DNA of 6,443 bases, taken from assembly GCA_900555345.1 (NCBI GenBank), contig USKS01000089.1, positions 1-6,443 of the forward strand, read 5' to 3'. The position numbers and the translations under genes were made by a program. The notes under the pieces were generated by a model. It was not told the origin of the DNA, made no database searches, and saw only the letters and a program-made list of their open reading frames with translations. Positions 1-5,512 of this stretch are shown in pieces; the stretch's first letter is position 1, and each line of letters begins with the position of its first letter. This DNA comes from an uncultured Eubacteriales bacterium (GTDB lineage Bacteria > Bacillota_A > Clostridia > Oscillospirales > CAG-272).

Positions 1-18
1 ACATCCCCGAATCGGCTC

Positions 19-55
19 AAGGAAGGGAACGAGAAAAAATCTCTTTCCCTTCCTT
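19..55. repeat. Long imperfect hairpin
   Basis: An 11-base-pair arm, AAGGAAGGGAA at 19-29, pairs with TTCCCTTCCTT at 45-55. After one C/T mismatch (30 with 44), GAGA at 31-34 continues the stem with TCTC at 40-43, leaving a five-A loop. Neither strand has a T-tract directly after the stem, so it is not a textbook terminator. It could be the 3' end of a gene lying left of the window, or part of a small RNA or mobile element end. Confidence 0.7.
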
Positions 56-212
56 AAGAATCCAACCCTTTCTCTTGATTGTGCCCGTGAGCTGAAAGGC
101 AAAGCAAGTGCTCCAAGCCCGAGAGATTCGACGAATTGACTTTAGCGCAGTTTATAGACACAATTATAGTTTTTCTTGCGGAAATGGAAAATGCCGCCCC
201 CATAGACAGCAA

Positions 213-240
213 AAGCAAGCTCGAAGAGACGAGCTTGCTT
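213..240 (-). terminator. Perfect 11-bp hairpin, possible weak terminator
   Basis: AAGCAAGCTCG at 213-223 pairs perfectly with CGAGCTTGCTT at 230-240 around a six-base loop. On the minus strand the stem runs into TTTTGCTG, a short T-run. This would be a weak intrinsic terminator, backing up the stronger one at 335-362. On the plus strand the T content after the stem is interrupted. A role as a structured element of an unknown RNA is equally possible. Confidence 0.4.
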
Positions 241-320
241 CGATTCGTTTCGCGGTATATATTTTGAACTCTTGGCTTATAGTTTCAAAATTTCTGAGGA
301 GAGACTGCAAGAACAGTTTT

Positions 321-362
321 CACCAAAAACATAAAACAAGGCTGCCGTACGGCAGCCTTGTT
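321..362 (-). terminator. Likely intrinsic terminator of the minus-strand operon
   Basis: Positions 335-362 form a perfect 28-base palindrome, each arm being AACAAGGCTGCCGT or its complement, with a GC-rich centre. Read on the minus strand, the stem is followed by TTTTATGTTTTTGG, a broken but rich T-tract (321-334). It lies about 155 bases past the GH31 stop codon, with three further hairpins in between. It is the best terminator candidate for the four-gene minus operon. On the plus strand only TTCGC follows, so termination in that direction is unlikely. Confidence 0.65.
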
Positions 363-414
363 CGCTATCTATGCTTGATAGTCTAAAACCTATTCAGTTC
401 GGTTTTTTCGGGTT

Positions 415-449
415 CTTAGGGCACTTTTTTGGGGGAAAAGTGCCCTAAG
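415..449. repeat. Perfect 14-bp inverted repeat in the GH31 3' region
   Basis: CTTAGGGCACTTTT at 415-428 is perfectly complementary to AAAAGTGCCCTAAG at 436-449, with a TTGGGGG loop. In the minus-strand transcript it lies between the two small ATGGGGC hairpins and the likely terminator. It has no T-tract after it in either direction, so I label it a structural repeat rather than a terminator. It may stabilise the 3' end of the operon message. Confidence 0.75.
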
Positions 450-454
450 TGGGG

Positions 455-473
455 TATGGGGCGAAACCCCATA
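455..473. repeat. REP-like palindrome, copy 1
   Basis: TATGGGG at 455-461 pairs with CCCCATA at 467-473 around a CGAAA loop. The core ATGGGGCGAAACCCCAT (456-472) differs at only two of 17 positions from the core of the palindrome at 496-514, 41 bases away. The differences fall in the loop-side bases and keep the stem intact. This suggests two copies of one small palindromic unit rather than independent hairpins. Confidence 0.7.
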
Positions 474-495
474 TATAATGGTCGTCGTGTCGGAG

Positions 496-514
496 CATGG
501 GGCGGAGCCCCATG
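496..514. repeat. REP-like palindrome, copy 2, just after the GH31 stop
   Basis: CATGGGGC at 496-503 pairs with GCCCCATG at 507-514 around a GGA triloop. It begins three bases beyond the GH31 TGA stop on the minus strand. It is the sister of the palindrome at 455-473. A tight hairpin this close to a stop codon can block 3' exonucleases in the manner of REP elements; that function is inferred. Confidence 0.7.
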
Positions 515-517
515 TAT

Positions 518-2788
518 TCAGAACCGAATTTCGTAGCTTACGTCGCCGCTTATGTGTGCAGACTTGTCAACGTCAAAGTATGTATATCCGTCGGAAACGG
601 TGAATGCAACGTCGGCATCGCCGAGCTTTACGCTTACAGCCTCGCCGAACACCCTGACGTCAAAGTCGGTAACTTCGCCCATTGCCGGAATGTCGGGATC
701 TGACATAAGAGAAGCCTCAGTCTTTTCGCGTCCGTCAAAGCTGCCTTCTCTGCGGCAGACAGTGAGTGTGCAGGAGGACTTTCCGTCGCCGGAAATTCTC
801 ATGCGGGTAGTCGCCATTTTACCGTCGCGGTAGTCGTAGGTGTAGCCGTCGTCCTCATAAAGAGTAAACTCACCGTCGGCACCGGGATAAACGTTTATGT
901 GATACTTTTCGGGGATCTCTTTTTCAATGTACTTCTGATAGTCCATTGTGCAGAAAACGCTGCCCGCCTTTACCATAAGCGCGCCGCCGCGTCCCTCGGG
1001 CACCTTGTAGTCTATGACCTTGCCGCCCTCGTAAACGTCGCCTGTAAAGAAGTCTACCCAAGTGTCTCCCGCGGGCAGGGTCAGCTTTGTGTCAAACACG
1101 GAAACAAGGAAGCTGTCGCCGAACATATACGCGTTTGCGACATCGTCGTATTCGGGATGGTCGGGGTACATAAGCGAAAGCGCGCGCGCCATAGGCAGAG
1201 CACACTCGGAAGCCTTGTGCGCCATTGAGTATATGTAAGGGAACAGGCTGTTTCTCAGGTGTGAATAGTAGCGGATGCACTCGCAAAGCTCATCTCTGAG
1301 GAACCAGGGCTGCTGCCAGTTGCGCCAGCCGAGCTGCTGGGTCCAGGGAGAGAGAAATCCGTAGTGGATACCCTCTTTTGTAACGACTTCCATGTCGCAG
1401 GTGACGTTGGAGTGACCGGAGAGACCGAAGTTCAGCATTGCGATAACGGTGTCAAATCCGCCGCCGGTGTCGCCCGCCCAGGATGCTGCGTAACGCTGTG
1501 TACCGGAGTATACGCAGGGAGTGTAGATAACGGCGCGGCGGCCGGTATGGTTGTTGAAGCCCTCCTGCATCTGCTTTACGTAGATAACGGGATAAACGTT
1601 GTGAACTTCATCGTCGAAATATTTGCCGCCCCAGAGTCTGTCAGGATGGTCGTTTGTCTGGAAAGCGCCGTCAAGCTTGAAAGCAGAAGCGCCGTTGTCG
1701 CAGAACTTTTTCAGATGGTCGAACCACGGCACATCGCGCACGGTGATGCCGTCCATGTATTCGGGGCACGCAAGGTGGGGGTCGAGAATTGAAGCGCCCT
1801 CAAAGGTGTACTCCTTGCCGAACGCCTTTGCTCTTTCGCCGCACTGACGCTCTTCTTCAAACAGAAGGTCGTAGTCCTGGCAGAGCCACAGGCTGAACTT
1901 GAAGCCCATCTCGCGCAGATTGTAGAAGAATGTGTCATATCCGCTGTAATTCTCCGGCATCCAGTCGGGGAAGAAGAAGCGGTCGCGGCTCCATGTCTTG
2001 TAAATGGAGCGGTCGTAGTGATTTGTCATCCACTGAGGCTCAAGTCCCACCATGTCGCAGGAGATATCCTCGCGGCGGAAGTTGAGACAGTCATACAGCA
2101 TTTCTCTTGCGTTGGTCTGCTCGTTGAGAACAAAGGTGTAGCCGTATGCGAATTTAGGCATCAGTATGGGGTTGCCCGCGATCTTGCCCTGAAGCATAAG
2201 TATATCGGTGAGCTTTCCGCTTTCGGGGATGAACAGATAAAAGTCTATCTGACCCTTGTGAGAGGCTATTACAAGATTGTCGGCATCCGCGGCGCCGCAG
2301 TCAAATGTAGAGGCGTAGGTGCAGTTCAGCAGAAGTCCCCAGCCGTTGGAGGACATGATAAAGGGCATGGGACCGTACGACGCGATGTTTCTGATGTCAA
2401 GGCGCGCAACGGAACCGCGGCGGGCAATGCTTTTTCTGGATTCGTCACCGAGACCGAAAAGGCGCTCGTCCTTTGCAAGGGAGACCTTGAGCGTAAATCC
2501 GCGGCTTTTGTAGGGCTTGCCCTCATAGCCGTCAAACGAGATGTGTACGGGCGCCCTCGTGCCGTAAACGTCAAGTCCGCCGTCCGCGGGAGAAAGCTTT
2601 GCCGCGCCGAGGGTAAGGCTTTCGCCGTCAAAAGCGGCATCGGCAGCTTCTCCGCTTTCTCTCAGTATGTTGTAGCGGGAGAGAAGACCTTCCTCAAATT
2701 CTCCGTTGTGGCTGACTCTGACGCGGAAAATGCCTTTTTCTACGGCGCGAAGCTCAACTTCGGCGCCATTGGTTTTAACTGTGTACAT
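518..2788 (-). CDS. Glycoside hydrolase family 31 enzyme (alpha-glycosidase)
   Basis: A 756-residue GH31 protein, a retaining alpha-glycosidase that would remove an alpha-linked sugar from an oligosaccharide or glycoside. Residues about 1-200 form the N-terminal beta-sandwich, with FGLGDE at 111-116. The catalytic barrel follows (about 200-520). KLDGAF carries the expected nucleophile D373, and SWAGDTGG carries the expected acid/base D440. RNSLFPYIYSMA (512-523) and YMFGDSFLVS (554-563) are typical, and YEDDGYTYDYRDG (644-656) lies in the C-terminal DUF5110-like region. No signal peptide is visible, so it probably acts in the cytoplasm. The usual -1 subsite motif (DIDYM-like) reads GLEPQWM (248-254), so the substrate is uncertain; glucose, xylose and N-acetylgalactosamine specificities all exist in GH31. 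ATG at 2788 is the only usable start before an in-frame stop at 2867-2869. It is the last gene of the minus operon. The family is sure, the substrate is not. Confidence 0.95.
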   Translation of the reverse strand: MYTVKTNGAEVELRAVEKGIFRVRVSHNGEFEEGLLSRYNILRESGEAADAAFDGESLTLGAAKLSPADGGLDVYGTRAPVHISFDGYEGKPYKSRGFTLKVSLAKDERLFGLGDESRKSIARRGSVARLDIRNIASYGPMPFIMSSNGWGLLLNCTYASTFDCGAADADNLVIASHKGQIDFYLFIPESGKLTDILMLQGKIAGNPILMPKFAYGYTFVLNEQTNAREMLYDCLNFRREDISCDMVGLEPQWMTNHYDRSIYKTWSRDRFFFPDWMPENYSGYDTFFYNLREMGFKFSLWLCQDYDLLFEEERQCGERAKAFGKEYTFEGASILDPHLACPEYMDGITVRDVPWFDHLKKFCDNGASAFKLDGAFQTNDHPDRLWGGKYFDDEVHNVYPVIYVKQMQEGFNNHTGRRAVIYTPCVYSGTQRYAASWAGDTGGGFDTVIAMLNFGLSGHSNVTCDMEVVTKEGIHYGFLSPWTQQLGWRNWQQPWFLRDELCECIRYYSHLRNSLFPYIYSMAHKASECALPMARALSLMYPDHPEYDDVANAYMFGDSFLVSVFDTKLTLPAGDTWVDFFTGDVYEGGKVIDYKVPEGRGGALMVKAGSVFCTMDYQKYIEKEIPEKYHINVYPGADGEFTLYEDDGYTYDYRDGKMATTRMRISGDGKSSCTLTVCRREGSFDGREKTEASLMSDPDIPAMGEVTDFDVRVFGEAVSVKLGDADVAFTVSDGYTYFDVDKSAHISGDVSYEIRF

Positions 2789-2799
2789 AGGGTTATATG

Positions 2800-2819
2800 G
2801 GGCTTGTGCCCTGCTCCTT
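2800..2819 (-). promoter_or_regulatory. Distant Shine-Dalgarno with intervening hairpin before GH31
   Basis: The only good ribosome binding sequence upstream of the GH31 ATG is AAGGAG at 2819-2814, 25 bases from the start codon and too far for normal use. Directly after it, GGGC (2811-2808), ACAA and GCCC (2803-2800) form a compact four-pair GC hairpin. Folding this would remove 12 bases from the path and leave about 13, close to a workable distance. No nearer purine-rich site exists. Confidence 0.5.
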
Positions 2820-2841
2820 AAATAATATCTTTCGTATTGTG

Positions 2842-2860
2842 CGTCCGCTCGTGTCGGACG
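2842..2860. repeat. Intercistronic hairpin between TSCPD and GH31 genes
   Basis: CGTCCG at 2842-2847 pairs perfectly with CGGACG at 2855-2860 around a seven-base loop. It sits in the only sizeable gap inside the minus operon, 15 bases past the TSCPD stop codon at 2875. No T-tract follows on the minus strand, so it should not terminate fully. It could be an RNA processing or stability site that sets different levels for GH31 and the genes before it. Confidence 0.55.
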
Positions 2861-2874
2861 AGATCTTCACGGGA

Positions 2875-3141
2875 TTACTGTCCGCTTGCCTTATCGCCGT
2901 CAAGCGCCTGCTCGATCGCGCGTGAAAACTGATCCGCGCAGGATGTGTTTTTCATGCCGCAGGTGTTTCCGCGCAGAATGTCGGCGACGCGGCGCGCGTC
3001 CTCGCCCTCGACGAGCTTTGAAATAGCCTTCAGATTGCCGTTGCAGCCGTTTTTGAAGCTGACGTTGTGAATTTTGCCGTCTTCGATCTCAAAATTGATC
3101 TCGGAGGCGCAGGTCCCTCTTGTTTTGTACGTATATTTCAT
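2875..3141 (-). CDS. TSCPD-domain protein, four-cysteine TIGR03905 type
   Basis: An 88-residue protein that is one TSCPD-type domain. Its four cysteines sit in the arrangement known for the TIGR03905 family: C11 in GTCAS, C33 in NGCNGN, C61 in NTCGMK and C68 in TSCADQ, the last being the TSCPD-like signature. Related domains occur at the C-terminus of B12-dependent ribonucleotide reductases, where cysteines are thought to bind metal. The stand-alone family has no established function, and metal binding here is inferred. No signal peptide or membrane segment is visible, so it is cytoplasmic. The ATG follows the DUF4097-like gene by 17 bases, and a purine-rich AAAGGAA overlapping that gene's stop is the likely ribosome binding site. 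It is thus co-transcribed and possibly translationally coupled with the envelope proteins. Confidence 0.9.
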   Translation of the reverse strand: MKYTYKTRGTCASEINFEIEDGKIHNVSFKNGCNGNLKAISKLVEGEDARRVADILRGNTCGMKNTSCADQFSRAIEQALDGDKASGQ

Positions 3142-3158
3142 TTTGCCGTACCGTTCCT

Positions 3159-4187
3159 TTATGAATTATTCTCCGCGTCGTCCTCTCCGGCAAACGGATC
3201 GGGTTCCGTGGGATGAAGCTCAAGGTCTACCGACAGATCGTCGGCTTTGATCTTGAGATATGATTTTTTAACGGTGTTTTCACCATTGCCGTCACCGCTG
3301 CCCTCCGCCGCGGCAAGCTTGTCTTTGTCGGGTGCCTCCTCGCCGTACTTGTACGGGCTTTGGGAGGAGACCTCATATGCATCGCCGTTTACGGTGAGCT
3401 TTGAAGACGTTGCTATCTCAACGCTGCAGCCGGTGTCGCCGATGGGCGTGTAATCGATGTCCGCGCTGCCGCCGGTCACTTCAATGTCGCAGAACCGCGC
3501 GCGAAGCGCAGACGCTTTTATCTCGGCTTTCGGCGCGGAGATGCGCAGTACGCTTACTTCCGTATTGTCCATGTTTATTTTGACGGGTGAGGCGGTGGTC
3601 TCGGACTGAATGTTCAGCGTGCAGTCGGCTGAAAGCTCCGAAATGCTGACGCTGCCGCAGCCTATCCTTATATTGAATTCCGAATCGGCGGAAACGCCGC
3701 TCAGTGTTATGTTTCCGGATTCGGAGAAAAGATCGAAACTTTTGACCTTCTCAACGGAGTCGAGATAAACGTTTATGACCTTATCGCCCTTGCCCGTGCC
3801 GGGAAAGAGAAAATAGCGCAGTCCTTTGAAGCTGAATCCGCTTTCCCACAGACCGGAAACGGAGGAAAAGTCCGGCGACTGGTTAAAGGTTATCATGGCG
3901 CTGTTGCTCGTAAATGAGTACAGACTTTCGTTGAAGTTCAGTATCTCCATGTAGGGCCTGTCAGAGCCGCCGATTATGTTTATGTCGGCGTCGTCCACGG
4001 ACAGCTTTATTTTATCAAGCTCGGCGGCACCGAAAAATTCTGTATAGCCCTTGCCGTTGTCAAGGCTGCCCGCAAGTATCCGCTCTCCGCTGCGCAGGCT
4101 CACAAAGTATCCCACAAGGCAGACAAGCACGCCGAGGGCAGTCATTATGCCCGCGACGATGAGAAAAAGCTTTGATTTTCTTTTCAC
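3159..4187 (-). CDS. DUF4097-like membrane-anchored beta-repeat protein
   Basis: A 342-residue protein with a basic start (MKRKSK), one hydrophobic segment at about 7-30, and an extracytoplasmic part rich in short beta strands. The strands alternate with turns such as ESGNITLSG, GCGSVSISE and TGGSADIDY (about 55-265), the look of the DUF4097 beta-helix-like family. An acidic, Gly/Asp-rich stretch (282-306) and an acidic tail follow. The function is unknown; members often sit beside HAAS/DUF1700 proteins in Bacillota, as here. I chose the GTG at 4187 because it overlaps the upstream stop as GTGA and lies 11 bases after AGGAG. The GTG at 4199 would add four residues but directly abuts that ribosome binding site. 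The long C-terminal tail could be a separate linker. The family assignment rests on strand pattern and neighbour, not on a diagnostic motif. Confidence 0.7.
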   Translation of the reverse strand: MKRKSKLFLIVAGIMTALGVLVCLVGYFVSLRSGERILAGSLDNGKGYTEFFGAAELDKIKLSVDDADINIIGGSDRPYMEILNFNESLYSFTSNSAMITFNQSPDFSSVSGLWESGFSFKGLRYFLFPGTGKGDKVINVYLDSVEKVKSFDLFSESGNITLSGVSADSEFNIRIGCGSVSISELSADCTLNIQSETTASPVKINMDNTEVSVLRISAPKAEIKASALRARFCDIEVTGGSADIDYTPIGDTGCSVEIATSSKLTVNGDAYEVSSQSPYKYGEEAPDKDKLAAAEGSGDGNGENTVKKSYLKIKADDLSVDLELHPTEPDPFAGEDDAENNS

Positions 4188-5401
4188 AGCCTGTTGCACT
4201 CCTCTCTGAACCTGTCGATAATGACGGGTACGCGCCTGAGGCAGTAGCCCTCAAAGCTTACAAGCTGCTTCAGAAGCTTCGGCAGAACAAGCACGGCAAA
4301 ATTGTATGTGAGTATGCCGAGGGCAAGAGATATGCCGCCTGCGGCAATGCCTATGCCTATTTCAAAAATTCCCGCTGCGGGGTTTCCCGTTATAATGCGC
4401 GTAATGCCGTAGATTATGCCCACAAGGGCGACGATTCCGCCGCCGGCAGCCTCCGCGCATACAAGGCACAGACACGCGGCGATAAACGCGCATACCGCTG
4501 CCGTTGCAATGCCGAAAACGCACAGCACCGCGGCGGCAAAGCAAATCCACAATGGGGAGGTGAGAACGGTTATCGTCCAGAAAAATCCCTTGCCGCGCGG
4601 GGTGAGCACGGTTTTTTCTCTAATGATCGGGGAACTTTCCTCAAGATATATTTCCTGCGTTTCGCTCTCCTTGGCGGGAGAGACGCCGACTATTGTCTTT
4701 TCCATATCGGAGCGCTCTGCTACGGTCCTATCCGCGCACGGCGCCGCGGCAGGGGATTTCAGCACGACAGTTGCGTCTGTTACGGGTGATGAAATGCGGA
4801 CCGTCTCTTCCACCGCTGTGCTGCCGTTTTTTGCCGCTGCTCCTGTGCTTGTTATATGAAAAGCTTTTGTGGCGCTGCTGTCGGCAGACATGGCAGTGTC
4901 GCCTGTGTTTACGGCTCTTGTTTTCATGGCGCCGGTGGATGCGGCTGCTGCTGCGGGGGCGATCCTGCGGGACGCCGCGGGAATATCAGCCTCAGACGGT
5001 GTGCCGAAACCTCCGTCGGCGCTGACCTTTGTGCCGTCGGTGCCCGCATCGCCGTTTTCATTCTCGCGGCTTGACGCGTCCTCGGCAGTGCCGCTTTCCG
5101 AAACATCGCCGTTTGCACCGTGGCTCTCACCGTCGGTTCTTTGAGTGCCGCGGGGTGCCGATGCGATGTCGGCATCATCATTTTTCACTGTCCCGCGGGT
5201 GTGTTTTGAAAGTATGAGCGCGGCGAGACTGTTTGAAAGCTCGTCGAATTCCTCGGGGCTTGAGTAGCCCTCGATCTCTTCCATATCCTCGTCTGTAAAG
5301 GTGCGTACCAGTGCCGCGCTGTGTCTGATGGCTTCATCGCGGCTGACGCCGCGCGCGGCAAGCTCTCTCGCGAGCGCCTGCGCAAATTCCCTGACGGTCA
5401 A
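4184..5401 (-). CDS. HAAS/DUF1700-like multi-pass membrane protein
   Basis: A 405-residue protein in three parts. Residues 1-67 are a charged helical domain (REFAQALARELAARGVSRDE, then FTDEDMEEIEGYSSPEEFDE) resembling the cytoplasmic HAAS domain of DUF1700-type proteins. Residues about 68-262 are a disordered linker rich in Ser, Thr, Ala, Gly, Asp and Glu, much longer than usual, with a repeated T-[V/I]-x-x-x-S-P motif. Residues about 272-375 hold roughly four hydrophobic segments, starting at RGKGFFWTITVLTSPLWICF, and a basic amphipathic tail ends the protein. Such proteins usually pair with DUF4097 proteins and a PadR regulator and are thought to act in envelope sensing; no PadR gene is present here. 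The TTG start at 5401 is well supported by AAGGAGG eight bases upstream. It is the first gene of the minus operon and overlaps the next by four bases. The domain call is by resemblance. Confidence 0.7.
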   Translation of the reverse strand: MTVREFAQALARELAARGVSRDEAIRHSAALVRTFTDEDMEEIEGYSSPEEFDELSNSLAALILSKHTRGTVKNDDADIASAPRGTQRTDGESHGANGDVSESGTAEDASSRENENGDAGTDGTKVSADGGFGTPSEADIPAASRRIAPAAAAASTGAMKTRAVNTGDTAMSADSSATKAFHITSTGAAAKNGSTAVEETVRISSPVTDATVVLKSPAAAPCADRTVAERSDMEKTIVGVSPAKESETQEIYLEESSPIIREKTVLTPRGKGFFWTITVLTSPLWICFAAAVLCVFGIATAAVCAFIAACLCLVCAEAAGGGIVALVGIIYGITRIITGNPAAGIFEIGIGIAAGGISLALGILTYNFAVLVLPKLLKQLVSFEGYCLRRVPVIIDRFREECNRL

Positions 5402-5409
5402 ATCGGTAC

Positions 5410-5416
5410 CCTCCTT
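5410..5416 (-). promoter_or_regulatory. Consensus Shine-Dalgarno fixing the TTG start
   Basis: AAGGAGG on the minus strand matches the anti-Shine-Dalgarno fully and lies eight bases before the TTG at 5401-5399. There is no ATG or GTG close by, so this site decides the start of the HAAS-like gene. Confidence 0.85.
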
Positions 5417-5457
5417 TTTCGGAAATGCAAAAAAATGTAGATTTTCAAAGCCGTATG

Positions 5458-5466
5458 TGCTATACT
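5458..5466 (+). promoter_or_regulatory. Probable extended -10 promoter for trmB
   Basis: TGCTATACT matches an extended -10 element (TGN plus a TATAAT-like hexamer, five of six). A weak -35 candidate, TAGATT at 5438-5443, lies 17 bases upstream. CTATAC occurs twice, at 5460-5465 and 5469-5474, so the exact hexamer is not certain. Transcription would start about 5473, giving a leader of roughly 40 bases before the trmB ATG. I could not place a convincing promoter for the divergent minus operon within 5402-5512. Confidence 0.45.
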
Positions 5467-5512
5467 TTCTATACCGATATATATTTTAACAAAAAGCAGG
5501 ACATATTTCAAT

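Larger units (their letters stand above)
1..334. other. Gene-free left flank with two strong hairpins
   Basis: I see no supportable gene, tRNA or rRNA here. Open frames exist on both strands, but none has a good ribosome binding site plus recognisable protein. The stretch is visibly more AT-rich than the genes to its right. It holds two strong inverted repeats, at 19-55 and 213-240, listed separately. A stop-bounded frame from 91 to 267 on the plus strand reads like helical protein (it contains ELTLAQFIDTIIVFLAEME) but has no ATG near its front. It could be a decayed gene end. A TTGACT at 136-141 resembles a -35 box but has no -10 at a proper distance. Confidence 0.6.

Noticed and set aside
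136..170. Promoter with TTGACT at 136
   Set aside because: No -10 hexamer lies 16-18 bases downstream; the AT-rich match is 21 or more bases away and there is no gene to serve.
108..386. A 92-codon ATG frame in the left flank
   Set aside because: It crosses two strong hairpins, including the likely terminator, has an odd residue mix and lacks a ribosome binding site.
415..449. Intrinsic terminator at the 14-pair inverted repeat
   Set aside because: The T-run lies inside the stem and loop and not after it on either strand, so the 335-362 palindrome fits termination better.
335..514. A CRISPR-like array
   Set aside because: The repeated units are short palindromes of differing sequence with uneven spacing, only two of them related. 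There are no direct repeats of CRISPR length and no cas genes.
2018..2821. A 267-codon open frame on the plus strand opposite the GH31 gene
   Set aside because: It mirrors the GH31 reading frame, has no recognisable protein features, and arises from the codon bias of the real gene.
4187..4199. GTG at 4199 as the start of the DUF4097-like gene
   Set aside because: This codon overlaps the end of the AGAGAGGAG ribosome site with no spacer, while the GTG at 4187 has proper spacing and a stop-start overlap.
4172..4789. A 205-codon open frame on the plus strand opposite the HAAS-like gene
   Set aside because: It is the antisense of the membrane segments and linker of a better supported gene, and its composition is not protein-like.
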